DNA of 10,698 nt from Thoreauomyces humboldtii (GCA_027596035.1 JADGJA010000787.1:1-10698); one strand, 5' to 3'. Positions 1-9,280 are shown, counted from the first letter of the stretch. Notes: a model not told the origin generated them from the letters alone. Program-made: numbers and translations.

Positions 1-52
1 GCTGCGGGAGAGGGGTCGGGGTGGGATACGCCGTGGCCTTCCAGGATCCCGC

Positions 53-538
53 CTAGTGTCCCGCGGTTCGTGACGGAGATGATGCGTTCCGTTGCGGTTC
101 CGAGACTGGTGGACATGGTTTCGATGGACCCTTTTTGAGATGCGTGGGTGGTTCGGTGGTGGGTTGCTCGGTGCGGTGTGTCCTGGCAGCAACGGTCACT
201 CGACGGAAGGATAAGCGAAGAAGCCTTGAGGAAGGCCAGAAGATGGTCGTCGAAGAGAACGAGACTGTAAGATCGTAAAAGGGGCGATGTAGTTCCGCTG
301 ACTGTCCGATCGAGGATACCGTGAACCGCGGTGGGGACAAATAGTCAGGTTTCCCGATGACGGACTTTTCGTTTACCTCAGCAACTTGACCGCTTCTCAT
401 GTTCTCCAAAAATAGCCATGCAGAACCTTGAAAGAAGACCGTGGTTTCCGCAACGGAAACGATGATCGTCCCGAAAGTGGAATCATCCGAGGTCTTCATG
501 TAGTTCCGTCGTAGGTCTCGGATGTAGTTTTTCGACAC
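53..538 (-). CDS. Doubtful 161-aa reading frame downstream of HSP70
   Basis: An uninterrupted frame starts MSKNYIRDLRRNYMKTSDD and ends in a Pro/Ser/Thr-rich, basic tail (TEQPTTEPPTHLKKGPSK region). I recognise no domain, signal peptide or membrane segment. It lies about 190 bp past the HSP70 stop on the same strand, so part of it may be HSP70 3' UTR or downstream flank. No clear intron or promoter supports it, and it shows none of the motifs of the six-copy family elsewhere in the window. The outer 1-52 bases show nothing. It could be an exon of an unrecognised gene or a chance frame; chance is at least as likely. Confidence 0.2.
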   Translation of the reverse strand: MSKNYIRDLRRNYMKTSDDSTFGTIIVSVAETTVFFQGSAWLFLENMRSGQVAEVNEKSVIGKPDYLSPPRFTVSSIGQSAELHRPFYDLTVSFSSTTIFWPSSRLLRLSFRRVTVAARTHRTEQPTTEPPTHLKKGPSKPCPPVSEPQRNASSPSRTAGH

Positions 539-724
539 CTCAAACCACTGGGACGTTCTCGCCGCTCAAAAAGATTGAACTGACTATGATACAGCATGAT
601 TTCACTGCTACAAGAACAGAATGCAAGACTCATCCGTTTCTTGAACAGATGCCACCAATGATACCCATCAGAGGAACGCACTTCTTCCCGCCCGCATCCC
701 AGATTCCTCCTTTTGCGTTCGCAT

Positions 725-3096
<2,372 letters not shown>

Positions 3097-3608
3097 TGTT
3101 GAATGTTACAAAATGGAGGAGCAAAAGTGATTGCGAAGTATTGCTGCTGGAGAAAGAAGGATGCAAACCGTAAAGTTCCGGGGGAAAGACTCGGTGGGTT
3201 ATACCACGGACCGGTGAGGCGAGCTAGGGGTGTCAGTGGGCGAGCGACGATCCTCTGCCTGGAAGGAGCTGGAAACTTTTGGAAAGAACTCGTGCACATC
3301 GCTGTCACCCGGTCACCTGGTCAACATGCTCTATAGTCTGCGCCCCCCTTTCCCCGCCCCCATCCCGCCTGAGCGAGCGCTCCTTGTCACTCACTGTGTT
3401 GTTGTTGTTGAGGGGCTTCGCTCGAAGACAGTGCCAGACGGGTTTTCGGCAGCGTCACCTTGGGTGCCTGTACGTACGTGTACATTGTCTTGGAGCACCG
3501 TCTTTGCTCGCTGACTGCACCCGTGTCTCGTCTCAACGTACGCAAGCGTCTTCCTCGTTCACCGATCCACTCGACGATTCCAACCCTCGTCTGCGAAGAT
3601 GCGTAACT
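3097..3608. other. Divergent intergenic region between HSP70 and family copy 1
   Basis: No credible gene. It must hold the promoters of both flanking genes, which point away from each other. Besides the TATA/HSE block, it contains a C-rich tract (3343-3369), a short (GTT)4 run (3398-3410) and a dyad TGTAC-N6-GTACA (3469-3484). Reading frames across it look like chance. Confidence 0.6.
3199..3284 (-). promoter_or_regulatory. HSP70 promoter: TATA box and gapped heat-shock element
   Basis: On the minus strand a TATAA sits at 3203-3199, about 105 nt before the HSP70 start codon. About 60 bp further upstream, plus-strand GAA units occur at 3262, 3272 and 3282, exactly 10 bp apart, with a TTT in the place of the inverted TTC unit at 3277. 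This matches a gapped or degenerate nGAAnnTTCnnGAAn array bound by trimeric heat-shock factor. AGGGG/CCCCT stress-element-like pentamers lie at 3226, 3345 and 3411. Spacing and order fit a heat-shock promoter; binding is inferred. Confidence 0.55.
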
Positions 3609-4017
3609 ATGAAAGGTAGTAACCGGCAGAAGTAAGGCGATGGTCACCGACTCAACTTACCCGCGTCGCTTTTCCCAGATCGCTCTCCAGGCATGTGCAT
3701 CCAGGATTTCGAAATTCTACAGCAACGCATGGAATCCAACTTTGATGCAGAAGAAACCCTCGACAAGATCTATCACCTTTTTCTGGATCAGAAGGAGTGC
3801 AACCCGATGGCTTCGGAGTTTGCGGCAATGGGCAGCCTACGCTCCCTCTGGCATCAAGCAAGCTTTGCAGGGACACGGTTGGGAACAGGTAGAGGTCCGC
3901 CTGATTGCTAAGGCGGAGCATTTAGTTTACAAGGTCAAGGCTACTCTTCCGGAGTGGTGTAGGGAGGCCGAGCTCAATCCTCGAGCCGTGAGAAGTTTGT
4001 CTGGCCTTCTTGAATGA
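3609..4017 (+). pseudogene. Six-copy family, copy 1 (frame break in exon 2)
   Basis: Family of unknown function. Exon 1 is 3609-3615 (ATG AAA G), the intron 3616-3678 (63 nt, GTAGTA...CCCAG, phase 1) and exon 2 3679-4017. The joined start reads MKDRSPGMCIQDFEIL, matching KDRSPLEFLKDV of copy 2. A helical part reaches DKIYHLFLDQ, the equivalent of IYNAF. At 3828 the frame must skip one base (within an AA pair): the second half, WAAYAPSGIKQALQGHGWEQV then VKATLPEW, lies in the +1 frame. From WAAY to GW there are 18 residues, exactly as in copy 2 (WADW to GW). Without a shift the protein stops at 3911. With it, it is 114 aa. The middle segment before WAAY is several residues shorter than in other copies. 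An alternative first exon is ATGC at 3599-3602 with donor GTAACT. It may be a pseudogene or a gene with a base-call error. Confidence 0.7.
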
Positions 4018-4474
4018 AAATGGGAGATAACGAAATGCGCGTTGACGACATGTGCACCGCAAATCTCTGTGATCTAATACCGTCACTCACCAGCGGAAGA
4101 GACACGGGAGACTCAACTTACGCAACAGATATTCGGTCAAGAGAACTGCGGAACTGTCCTGACCACCGCAATCGGGGGGGACTCACGCCCTGAATAAAAG
4201 CATGATACGACCGAAAGGGATGGCAGACGAGAACCTTGGCTACAAGCTTTCCGACAGAGCAGCAGCGGTACCAGCTTCCATACGAACCCTGGTCCTGTCA
4301 CATCGAAATTGGCTTTGCTAGTATTGCAGGTGTGATCTCACCACCGCATGGACATCTGCCTGACGGTGGTTGGGTGATAAGTTTGCTCCCTGCCGGTCTC
4401 GATCCTACTGTTAATAAGGTAAGGTATATATTGTATGTTGCCCACGAAAGTTCATGAGCGAGTCTCTCCTCTTC
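4018..4474. other. Interval between copy 1 and tRNA-Gly
   Basis: No convincing gene. An AATAAA at 4193-4198, 176 nt after the copy 1 stop, may serve as its polyadenylation signal. A G7 run lies at 4174-4180. A frame around 4236-4457 is open for about 70 codons but lacks any recognisable motif. A TATATA-like stretch (4425-4432) precedes the tRNA by about 45 nt, but RNA polymerase III uses internal boxes there. Confidence 0.5.
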
Positions 4475-4556
4475 CAGACAGTGGTTTAGTGGTGAAATTA
4501 CCCCTTGCCAATTTGGTAATTTGGGGTAGCCCCGGGTTCAATTCCCGGCTGTCTGA
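4475..4556 (+). tRNA. tRNA-Gly(GCC) with an 11-nt intron
   Basis: A complete cloverleaf folds by hand. The acceptor stem CAGACAG (4475-4481) pairs with CTGTCTG (4549-4555), discriminator A4556. The D arm is GTTT/AAAT, the anticodon stem ACCCC (4500-4504) pairs with GGGGT (4523-4527), and the T arm is CCGGG-TTCAATT-CCCGG (4532-4548). The anticodon GCC is at 4507-4509. An intron of 11 nt (4511-4521) sits at the canonical place one base 3' of the anticodon. Its TGGTAA can pair with the anticodon loop, leaving a TTT bulge at the 3' splice site, as expected for the tRNA splicing endonuclease. Box A (TGGTTTAGTGG) and box B (GGTTCAATTCC) are present. The D-arm sequence GTGGTTTAGTGGT is typical of fungal tRNA-Gly. 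The C1-G72 first pair is unusual but consistent with the fold. Confidence 0.93.
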
Positions 4557-5181
4557 CAAACCCAACGCCATCACAGCGCAACTTGCTTTCTGGGTTGTGC
4601 GGTCTCTTTTGTGTTTCGTCCTTTTGGACGATGTGCTTTTTTTGGGCCTTCGCGCGAAAATGTGCAGCGGCAAGGGTTCGCTGTCAAACCTTTCTGCAGG
4701 ACGGGGGACACGCTCTTCCTACTTCGTGCTCCTCCATCATAGCAATTTCTGTCTATCGGTTCCACTTCGCAGCCGCTTTATGTGCCTCTAGGACGCTCCC
4801 GCATCCGTCATCTCGAGCCGCGGCGATTGAGAGTAGCGACATCGGTTGTAACTTCATGTTGCCGTAACGCTGTCACAACGGCCCAAGCTCTGAAACTTAG
4901 GCAGGCAGAAGAGCTGGAGTTCTGCCATCTCACCGCTTCCTTCGAGATCTTGAAGCATGTCGGGTTGTATCTCCAAATAAACAAAATGCTAGCAAAGGTC
5001 GAGCATTTGGACTTGCCAATCCCCAGGCATAGGGAAAGTCCGCCGTACTAATATATCATTTTTTCCCGAGGCCGTCAACCAGGAATGCAAAAAGATCGGA
5101 TTGTGTAATTTCAAAACTCCAGGATGATTGCTAGTTTTCACCTCTCGTCCACTAAGATGGACACACGAACCGAAAACCCGC
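4557..5181. other. Interval between tRNA-Gly and the 3' end of copy 2
   Basis: No gene that I can support. Open frames exist on the plus strand. One of them (4782-5051) contains ALKLRQAEELEFCHLTASFE, faintly like the helical part of the six-copy family, but it has no phase-1 acceptor, SPxxYL, LSA or GWE motif and stops early. It could be a relict copy or chance. Confidence 0.4.
4607..4610 (+). terminator. RNA polymerase III T-run terminator candidate
   Basis: TTTT about 50 nt beyond the tRNA end is the first run of four T after the gene. A second lies at 4622-4625 and a longer run starts near 4637. Termination this far downstream is somewhat distal but usable. Confidence 0.45.
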
Positions 5182-5582
5182 CTATATTCTGATGTTGGAC
5201 GTCCTCGGAACGGCAGCATGAAACGTGAACTGTGATCCACCACGAGGCCCCATGTAGTAGACACTCTTCCATCCCAGTTCCGTCATTTCCTTCGTGATTG
5301 TTTGCAGCATCCAGTCTGCCCACCGAGAATGGATTACAACGTATGCGCCAAGCTCATCGCACGATGGATCGCGGTCCATGTGTTCGACGAAAGCGTTGTA
5401 GATCTCATCGGCAAGCTTCTCCTTGGCGGCAAATCGTTCGGAGTCGCTTTCCTTTCGAAGCTGGACGTCTTTGAGAAACTCCAATGGGGAACGGTCTGGG
5501 ACCAAGATAGCCGATCAGTCAGTTGGTGCCGTGTCAGATTCGAAGGTTCAGTTCGAATACCCTTGATGGTTGAGGTCGTCAT
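5182..5582 (-). CDS. Six-copy family, copy 2, intact (111 aa)
   Basis: Intact member of the unnamed family. Exon 1 is 5582-5561 (22 nt, MTTSTIK plus one base), the intron 5560-5496 (65 nt, GTATTC...CCCAG, phase 1), exon 2 5495-5182. Residues 8-14 read DRSPLEF, followed by a highly charged helical stretch (about 15-43) ending in DEIYNAF. Next come DELGAYVVI (55-62) and the helix WADWMLQTITKEMTELGW (66-83). The end is KSVYYM, a Gly-rich turn, and the strand QFTFHAAVP (96-104). No signal peptide, membrane segment, Cys pattern or known catalytic motif is visible, so a soluble intracellular alpha/beta protein is inferred. The start is the only ATG giving the conserved exon 1 phase. Its 5' end overlaps the predicted 3' end of copy 3 on the same strand by 35 nt. 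Function unknown. Confidence 0.82.
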
Positions 5583-6105
5583 TTCGAAAGTTTTTGGTCG
5601 AGAGTCGTGGTGAAGGATGAGTGGAAGCCGTCAAGGTGGCCGGAACGGAAGCAAGCAAACTGGAGGAGCAGATGGTGCGGCTGAACGAGGTATTCGAGGT
5701 GCTTATGAGGAGATGGGGATCAGGGCAGCCAAGGTTCGAGACAGTGTCTTGCAAGGCGAGACATGTTTTGGACAGCCCACTTACACTGCTTCCCATCCCT
5801 CGCAGCTCGGATGCAATGGTATCGGCGACCCACTGGGCGTGCCCACGAACGGTATTGGGGCTCTGATTTCTGCTGAGAGCTCTGAAGCAGGCATCTTCAA
5901 AGCAAACTCTTGGAAGATATCCCCGTAATCCTTGGCTTTGAGCGTGTTTCTGGCAGCCGTGTCGGCCGTTCCAAAGGTTTGGAGAAACTCTGCTGAAGCA
6001 CACACTGCAAGTCGAACAGACCGCGGCGAAAGTGTCGTTAGCATGAGTTGAACAGGTCTCAGGTTGAATCAACCCCTGCATACGAGTTCTGAGTAGTTGA
6101 TCCAT
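5548..6105 (-). CDS. Six-copy family, copy 3, open only through compensating indels
   Basis: Exon 1 is 6105-6084 (MDQLLRT plus one base), intron 1 6083-6005 (79 nt, GTATGC...TTGCAG, with a perfect CTAAC branch-site match), exon 2 6004-5785, a proposed intron 2 5784-5702 (83 nt, GTAAGT...ATAAG), exon 3 5701-5548. The product would be 131 aa. The joined start gives LCASAEFLQTF, then GDIFQEFALKMPASELSAE as in its relatives. After SAE the family residues (NQSPNTVRGHAQWVADTIAS) lie in the -1 frame. The frame returns at GWEAV, where an ATGGG repeat seems to have lost one 5-nt unit. The two losses (1 and 5 nt) cancel, so about 25 residues are scrambled while both ends stay in frame. The exon 3 peptide ends its conserved part with SLLASVPA, like AAVP in copy 2. 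Intron 2 is absent from the other copies and is the weakest part of the model. Confidence 0.5.
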   Translation of the reverse strand: MDQLLRTRMQGLIQPETCSTHANDTFAAVCSTCSVCFSRVSPNLWNGRHGCQKHAQSQGLRGYLPRVCFEDACFRALSRNQSPNTVRGHAQWVADTIASELRGMGSSVSGLSKTCLALQDTVSNLGCPDPHLLISTSNTSFSRTICSSSLLASVPATLTASTHPSPRLSTKNFRNDDLNHQGYSN

Positions 6106-6628
6106 TGGCGATGGTCAGGCGGTTCTTTTTCCTGCGTTGTTTGGTATTGAATAGGAGAACAAAAGCTTGCAGCTCTGATGCTTGAGGGCTGTAGGACGTC
6201 GGATTGTTGACAAGCTGAACGCTTGCCGGCGCGGAACCCGCCTGAGAGGCGATTCCTGCACGGCCCCACCACGGCCTTCGGTCAATATGCCCGCCGGACC
6301 TCTTCGACAGCGCATTTGAGACGGTACGGCAAACCCAGCGGCAAACCTCTCGTTGCAACTGTACCATCAACTCTCTGATCAGGCGTATGAGGAGACCGAG
6401 AACCTTGTGACTTTGCAAGCAGCATTTCCCCGGGAAGGTGGAGCTTGCCCTTCTCGGCGGAGTCGCAGCAAGCCAGTTTCTATTTCGGGCATGGCGGAGT
6501 AGTACTTGTACTAGTGCTCAGGCGGACCTTTCATGGAAGATAAACCTGCTACTGTTCCCGCCCTGCTCTGCTGCTCAGCTTTTGAACTAAAACATTCTTG
6601 CTCACTGACAGACCGTGCCGTCTCGAAG

Positions 6629-6644
6629 TACGCGCGCGCGCGTA
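6629..6644. repeat. Perfect 16-bp palindrome with (CG)6 core
   Basis: TACGCGCGCGCGCGTA is a self-complementary alternating purine-pyrimidine tract, a candidate for Z-DNA formation or a dimeric regulator site. It lies about 85 bp upstream of the TATA box of the secreted-protein gene. Function is not shown by the sequence. Confidence 0.6.
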
Positions 6645-6729
6645 TATTTCAGCCCTGCATGGGCTTTTTGCACCATCTCAGCCCTCGCGTGTACAGTAAA
6701 CAGTTGATTCGAGATGGCAGAATTGGACA

Positions 6730-6735
6730 TATAAA
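6730..6735 (+). promoter_or_regulatory. TATA box of the secreted-protein gene
   Basis: TATAAA (followed by AT) lies 99-104 nt upstream of the ATG at 6834, a normal fungal distance with a short 5' UTR. It is the best TATA match in the divergent region on this strand. Confidence 0.6.
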
Positions 6736-6833
6736 ATGGGACGAGTGAGACGTGTCTTCAGCGATTCGTCATTAGAATTCCAGCTAGTACATTCCCGATA
6801 CACACCAACGTACGAACAGACCCTTTGGACAGC

Positions 6834-7476
6834 ATGCGCTTTTACATTGCAACCACCCTTCTTATCACGGCCTCCTCGGTCCTCTCGTTGCCGACGCTCA
6901 AGTCTCGTCAGTCCACTTGTGACGAAAGTCAGGCGCCTAGTACCTCTGCCGTCCAGACCGCCATAAACAACTGGAACAACGACGTGATCAACGTCAACTC
7001 GTTCCTCAACTCGGCCGCCTCCATCGTCGACAGCGGAGACACCCAGTCTCTCATCGACGCAGCTCAAACCGCCCTCAACTTTGCTACGGACGAGCCCACC
7101 AACCTCGCCACCCTGGCCGCCATCTGCGACGTGCAGCTTCCGAGCGGACAGGACCCCTACTCCCAGGCCGTGGCGACCTTGCAGAGGGTGTTCCCCGACG
7201 TGCCCGCTAGACTGCAGGACATCATCAACAACGCAGGAGACGCGTCCATCGTCCATGGAGACGTGGATGGCATCAACCAGGATCGGTGCTGCTTCGTTCT
7301 TCCGAGCGTCGACACGCTGTTCAGTCAGAGTGCCCCCGACTATGCGCTTGTTGGACAGGTGAGCACGGTCCGAGAGGAGAGGAGTGATTGAATGCAGCAG
7401 CTTTGACTGACATGTTATTTCGAAGGTCCCGTTGAGTGTTCCCCGTCCCGATGCGTGCGCGCAGATTAGCTGCTGA
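6834..7476 (+). CDS. Small secreted cysteine-containing fungal protein (191 aa)
   Basis: Exon 1 is 6834-7358 (175 codons), the intron 7359-7425 (67 nt, GTGAGC...CGAAG, phase 0) and exon 2 7426-7476. Reading through the intron instead would replace the last 16 residues with 11 (VSTVREERSD-like) and lose two Cys, so the spliced form is preferred. Residues 1-18 are a clear signal peptide (MRFYIATTLLITASSVLS). The mature protein is mainly helical: AVQTAINNWNNDVINVNSFL (39-58), AAQTALNFATDEPTNLATL (76-94), then RCCFVLPSVDTLF (151-163) and a C-terminal PRPDACAQISC. Six Cys lie at 29, 98, 152, 153, 186 and 191. The pattern (NxWNxDVxxVNxFLN, FAxDEPxxLATL, RCCxVLP, RPxAC) is one I associate with uncharacterised secreted proteins widespread in filamentous fungi. 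A wall- or surface-associated or effector-like role is inference. C-rich third codon positions suggest good expression, unlike the neighbouring family copies. An upstream TTG in frame is not needed because the ATG has A at -3. Confidence 0.88.
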
Positions 7477-7684
7477 AGGGGATGGTTAGAGCCGGGGGGA
7501 TGGAGAACATGGACATATCGCACAACCCAGACTTTCTTGTAACATTATTGGCAATCTGAAGAAACATAAGTTCGCTAGCATTCCTTGGGAAGTTGATCGA
7601 CTCCGGCCTTGAATACAATGACCATTGAAAAAGGGACATCCAAAACTTCTTCCCTAAGCCGCGAGCGGCCGAGCAACAGCAGGA

Positions 7685-8146
7685 TCACAAACGCCCCGCC
7701 GTTGCCGCCGCAGGAATACCAGTATGGAAAACGACTTCGTGAGAACCAGCACCACTGCTGGCCTGAGCGCCAAAACCATGAAACATGATCTCCTCCGGGA
7801 TTCTCGGAGCCACATTGTAAGAAACCCCTTCCCATCCCTTTTCGCTCATCTCGGCTCTGACGGTCTCGGCAATCCACGCGACCTGGCCCAGAGTCGCATC
7901 TTTGATGTAATTTTAGCCGAGAGCACTGAGGCGATCGGGTTCGTCAGAAAGGCTTCGTAGATGTCGGCGTGAGCTTTGGCTTGTAATGCAGTTAGCTTGA
8001 TTTTCTCGGCGATTCTTGCATCTGCTTGGCGCGATTGAATGTCGTGGAGATACTGGGCTGGGGACTGGGCTGGAAAGGGAAATAACGGGGAGTCAGGTCG
8101 TGGACACGTTTTGGGCTGCACTTGCGATACCTGTGGCCAGACGCAT
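7685..8146 (-). pseudogene. Six-copy family, copy 4 (one frame break in exon 2)
   Basis: Exon 1 is 8146-8131 (MRLAT plus one base), the intron 8130-8070 (61 nt, GTATCG...TTCCAG, phase 1), exon 2 8069-7685. The start joins as TAQSPAQYLHDIQSRQADA. A charged helix follows to HADIYEAFLTNP, then VLSAK. After LSAK the conserved continuation (NYIKDATLGQVAWIAETVRA, then EMSEKGWEGVSYNVAP) lies in the -1 frame; a TAA in that frame just before it limits the break to the AAAA run or shortly after. The end EVVFHTGIPAAATAGRL stops at 7685. Without a shift the protein stops at 7846. With one it is 133 aa. The loop between GWEGV and the last strand is longer than in other copies. A 44-nt GT-AG segment inside would also restore frame but would remove the conserved LSA block. 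It is a pseudogene, or a real gene with one base missing from the sequence. Confidence 0.72.
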
Positions 8147-8840
8147 TTTGACTGATGAACGATAGTATTCGAGGGCTGTTTAATCCTTGTTAGGTTGCGA
8201 TGAGAGTGCGGAACTGTGGGAAAGACGTCTGATTTTTTGAGCTTCTACGAGATTGGAGTTGTTCGTAGCTTATAAGAGATTATGAGACAGTCGGCTTTCT
8301 TTCTGAGACAGGGAGGGCGTCCGCAAGCTGTCGGTGCCGAGACCGACACGTGGTCCGATGCACCAGCATCGATGGTGGCGAGGCGGTGATTCGGGCGGTG
8401 AGGAGTCGATGTCACTGTCCCTTGCCACGTTAGGGTCTCCGCACCTGCTGATTACGACCTCCCGAGGGCCCTCCTGCCGCGGGTTTTTGCTGCGGCAGGG
8501 CCTGTCGAAAATGGCCCGTTAAGGCGCTGGAGCGAAACCTGGGAGACATCAGCGGCATCTACGGGTCTCAGCATCGAGAACGTCACGATTGAGGACAAAG
8601 GTCTGAGATGATTGCACTGTCTCATGACGAATCCGCGCGGTCTCGCAGAGGTCTCGTTGCTTTCCCTGTCAAAGAGTCCTCCACGAAAGACATTGCCGAA
8701 ACCCAACAATTCAGTATCAACAAAATCAATACTCCCTTCGTTCACCAGACGCTTCTGCATCATCTCTACCTTGTTTTTCCGCCTTTGCGCGTCTGGCTAG
8801 TTACCGCTTCGCACAGCTTAAATCCAAAACGTTTTCCGCC
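8147..8840. other. Divergent region between copies 4 and 5, with hairpins
   Basis: No credible coding gene. The minus-strand frame at 8452-8763 and plus-strand frames at 8334-8850 have no motifs or splice logic. The middle part is GC-rich and contains three clean inverted repeats: 8329-8348 (TGTCGG/CCGACA), 8356-8371 (CGATGC-ACCA-GCATCG) and 8473-8499. These could belong to a structured non-coding RNA or be incidental. The region must also hold the promoters of both copies. Confidence 0.5.
8473..8499. repeat. GC-rich hairpin, 8-bp perfect stem, 11-nt loop
   Basis: CCTGCCGC (8473-8480) and GCGGCAGG (8492-8499) are perfect inverted repeats around GGGTTTTTGCT. It is the strongest hairpin I noticed outside the tRNA. 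Its role is unknown. Confidence 0.6.
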
Positions 8841-9280
8841 ATGGCCTTGAGTCGACGTACGCCTACATATGCTGGTGTGTTGCCGCAATCCTGAGCCAAT
8901 TGTCAAGCTATATCCGATCGAGGTTTTCCTTCTCCAGAAATGAGCCCTGCAATGTACCTGCAAGAAATTCGTCTCCGCGAGATCGACAGGAAAACGACCG
9001 CCATCAGCGCAGTGTTTCGGGAGTTCCTCAAGCTCAACCCGAAACTCCCATTCTGTCGGCCCGCCTCTTCCTTTGCGAAAGCAGCTCTGCCCCCACGAGT
9101 CTCGAATGGATGGTCGATGCCATTCGCGGCGATCTCGTCAATCTGGGCTGGGAGGCGTCAACATGTAGATACGCACACGATGGCGACCAGGTCTGGGTAA
9201 ACGTCTCAGCCAAGATCCCTACGGTTGTATACCGAGGATACGAGAAATGGCTTCCCCAGACGCGAGGCACAAAGAACTGA
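8841..9280 (+). pseudogene. Six-copy family, copy 5 (one frame break in exon 2)
   Basis: Exon 1 is 8841-8856 (MALSR plus one base), with an ideal start context (GCCATGG). The intron is 8857-8937 (81 nt, GTACGC...TCCAG, phase 1), exon 2 8938-9280. The joined start reads RQMSPAMYLQEIRLREIDRK, then AVFREFLKLNP. The conserved second half lies in the -1 frame: ETPILSARLFLC, then SLEWMVDAIRGDLVNLGWEA and VWVNVSAKIP. It ends in KWLPQTRGTKN, stopping at 9280. The best break point by homology is the CCC run near 9039-9041. Both frames are open throughout, so only family comparison reveals the shift. With one extra base the product is 119 aa. The N-terminal helix is about 10 residues shorter than in copies 4 and 6. 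The unshifted frame stops at 9200. It is a pseudogene or a base-call error. Confidence 0.72.

Larger units (their letters stand above)
6106..6833. other. Divergent region between copy 3 and the secreted-protein gene
   Basis: No credible gene. Overlapping minus-strand frames at 6059-6418 lack motifs and start upstream of the copy 3 ATG. The region must contain the promoters of both flanking genes. Dyad-symmetric elements lie at 6500-6513 (TAGTAC-TT-GTACTA) and 6629-6644, and a TATA box at 6730-6735 faces the secreted-protein gene. Confidence 0.55.

Noticed and set aside
4236..4457. A 73-codon frame before the tRNA
   Set aside because: It lacks a good ATG start, motifs or matching codon bias, and ends beside the tRNA. 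It looks like chance.
4782..5051. A seventh family copy in the plus-strand frame with ALKLRQAEELEF
   Set aside because: The resemblance is limited to charged helical composition. No phase-1 acceptor, SPxxYL, LSA or GWE motif is present.
6059..6418. Overlapping minus-strand frames upstream of copy 3
   Set aside because: They run over the copy 3 start in other frames and show no domain, splice or promoter support.
7575..7877. A minus-strand 100-aa frame over the copy 4 3' half
   Set aside because: It is out of frame with the conserved family residues of copy 4, which explain this stretch better.
7877..7920. A 44-nt GT-AG intron in copy 4 that would restore frame
   Set aside because: It would remove the LSAK block conserved in copies 3, 5 and 6, is shorter than every other intron here, and the aligned part of copy 3 has GA where the donor GT should be.
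5860..7920. Programmed -1 ribosomal frameshifting in copies 3 and 4
   Set aside because: The sites (GCT AAA ATT and GCA GAA ATC in the zero frame) do not form an X XXY YYZ slippery heptamer and I see no obvious downstream pseudoknot. It is kept only as a remote alternative in the findings.
8452..8763. A minus-strand 103-aa frame between copies 4 and 5
   Set aside because: It crosses the GC-rich hairpin, has no recognisable motif and lies in the copy 5 promoter region.
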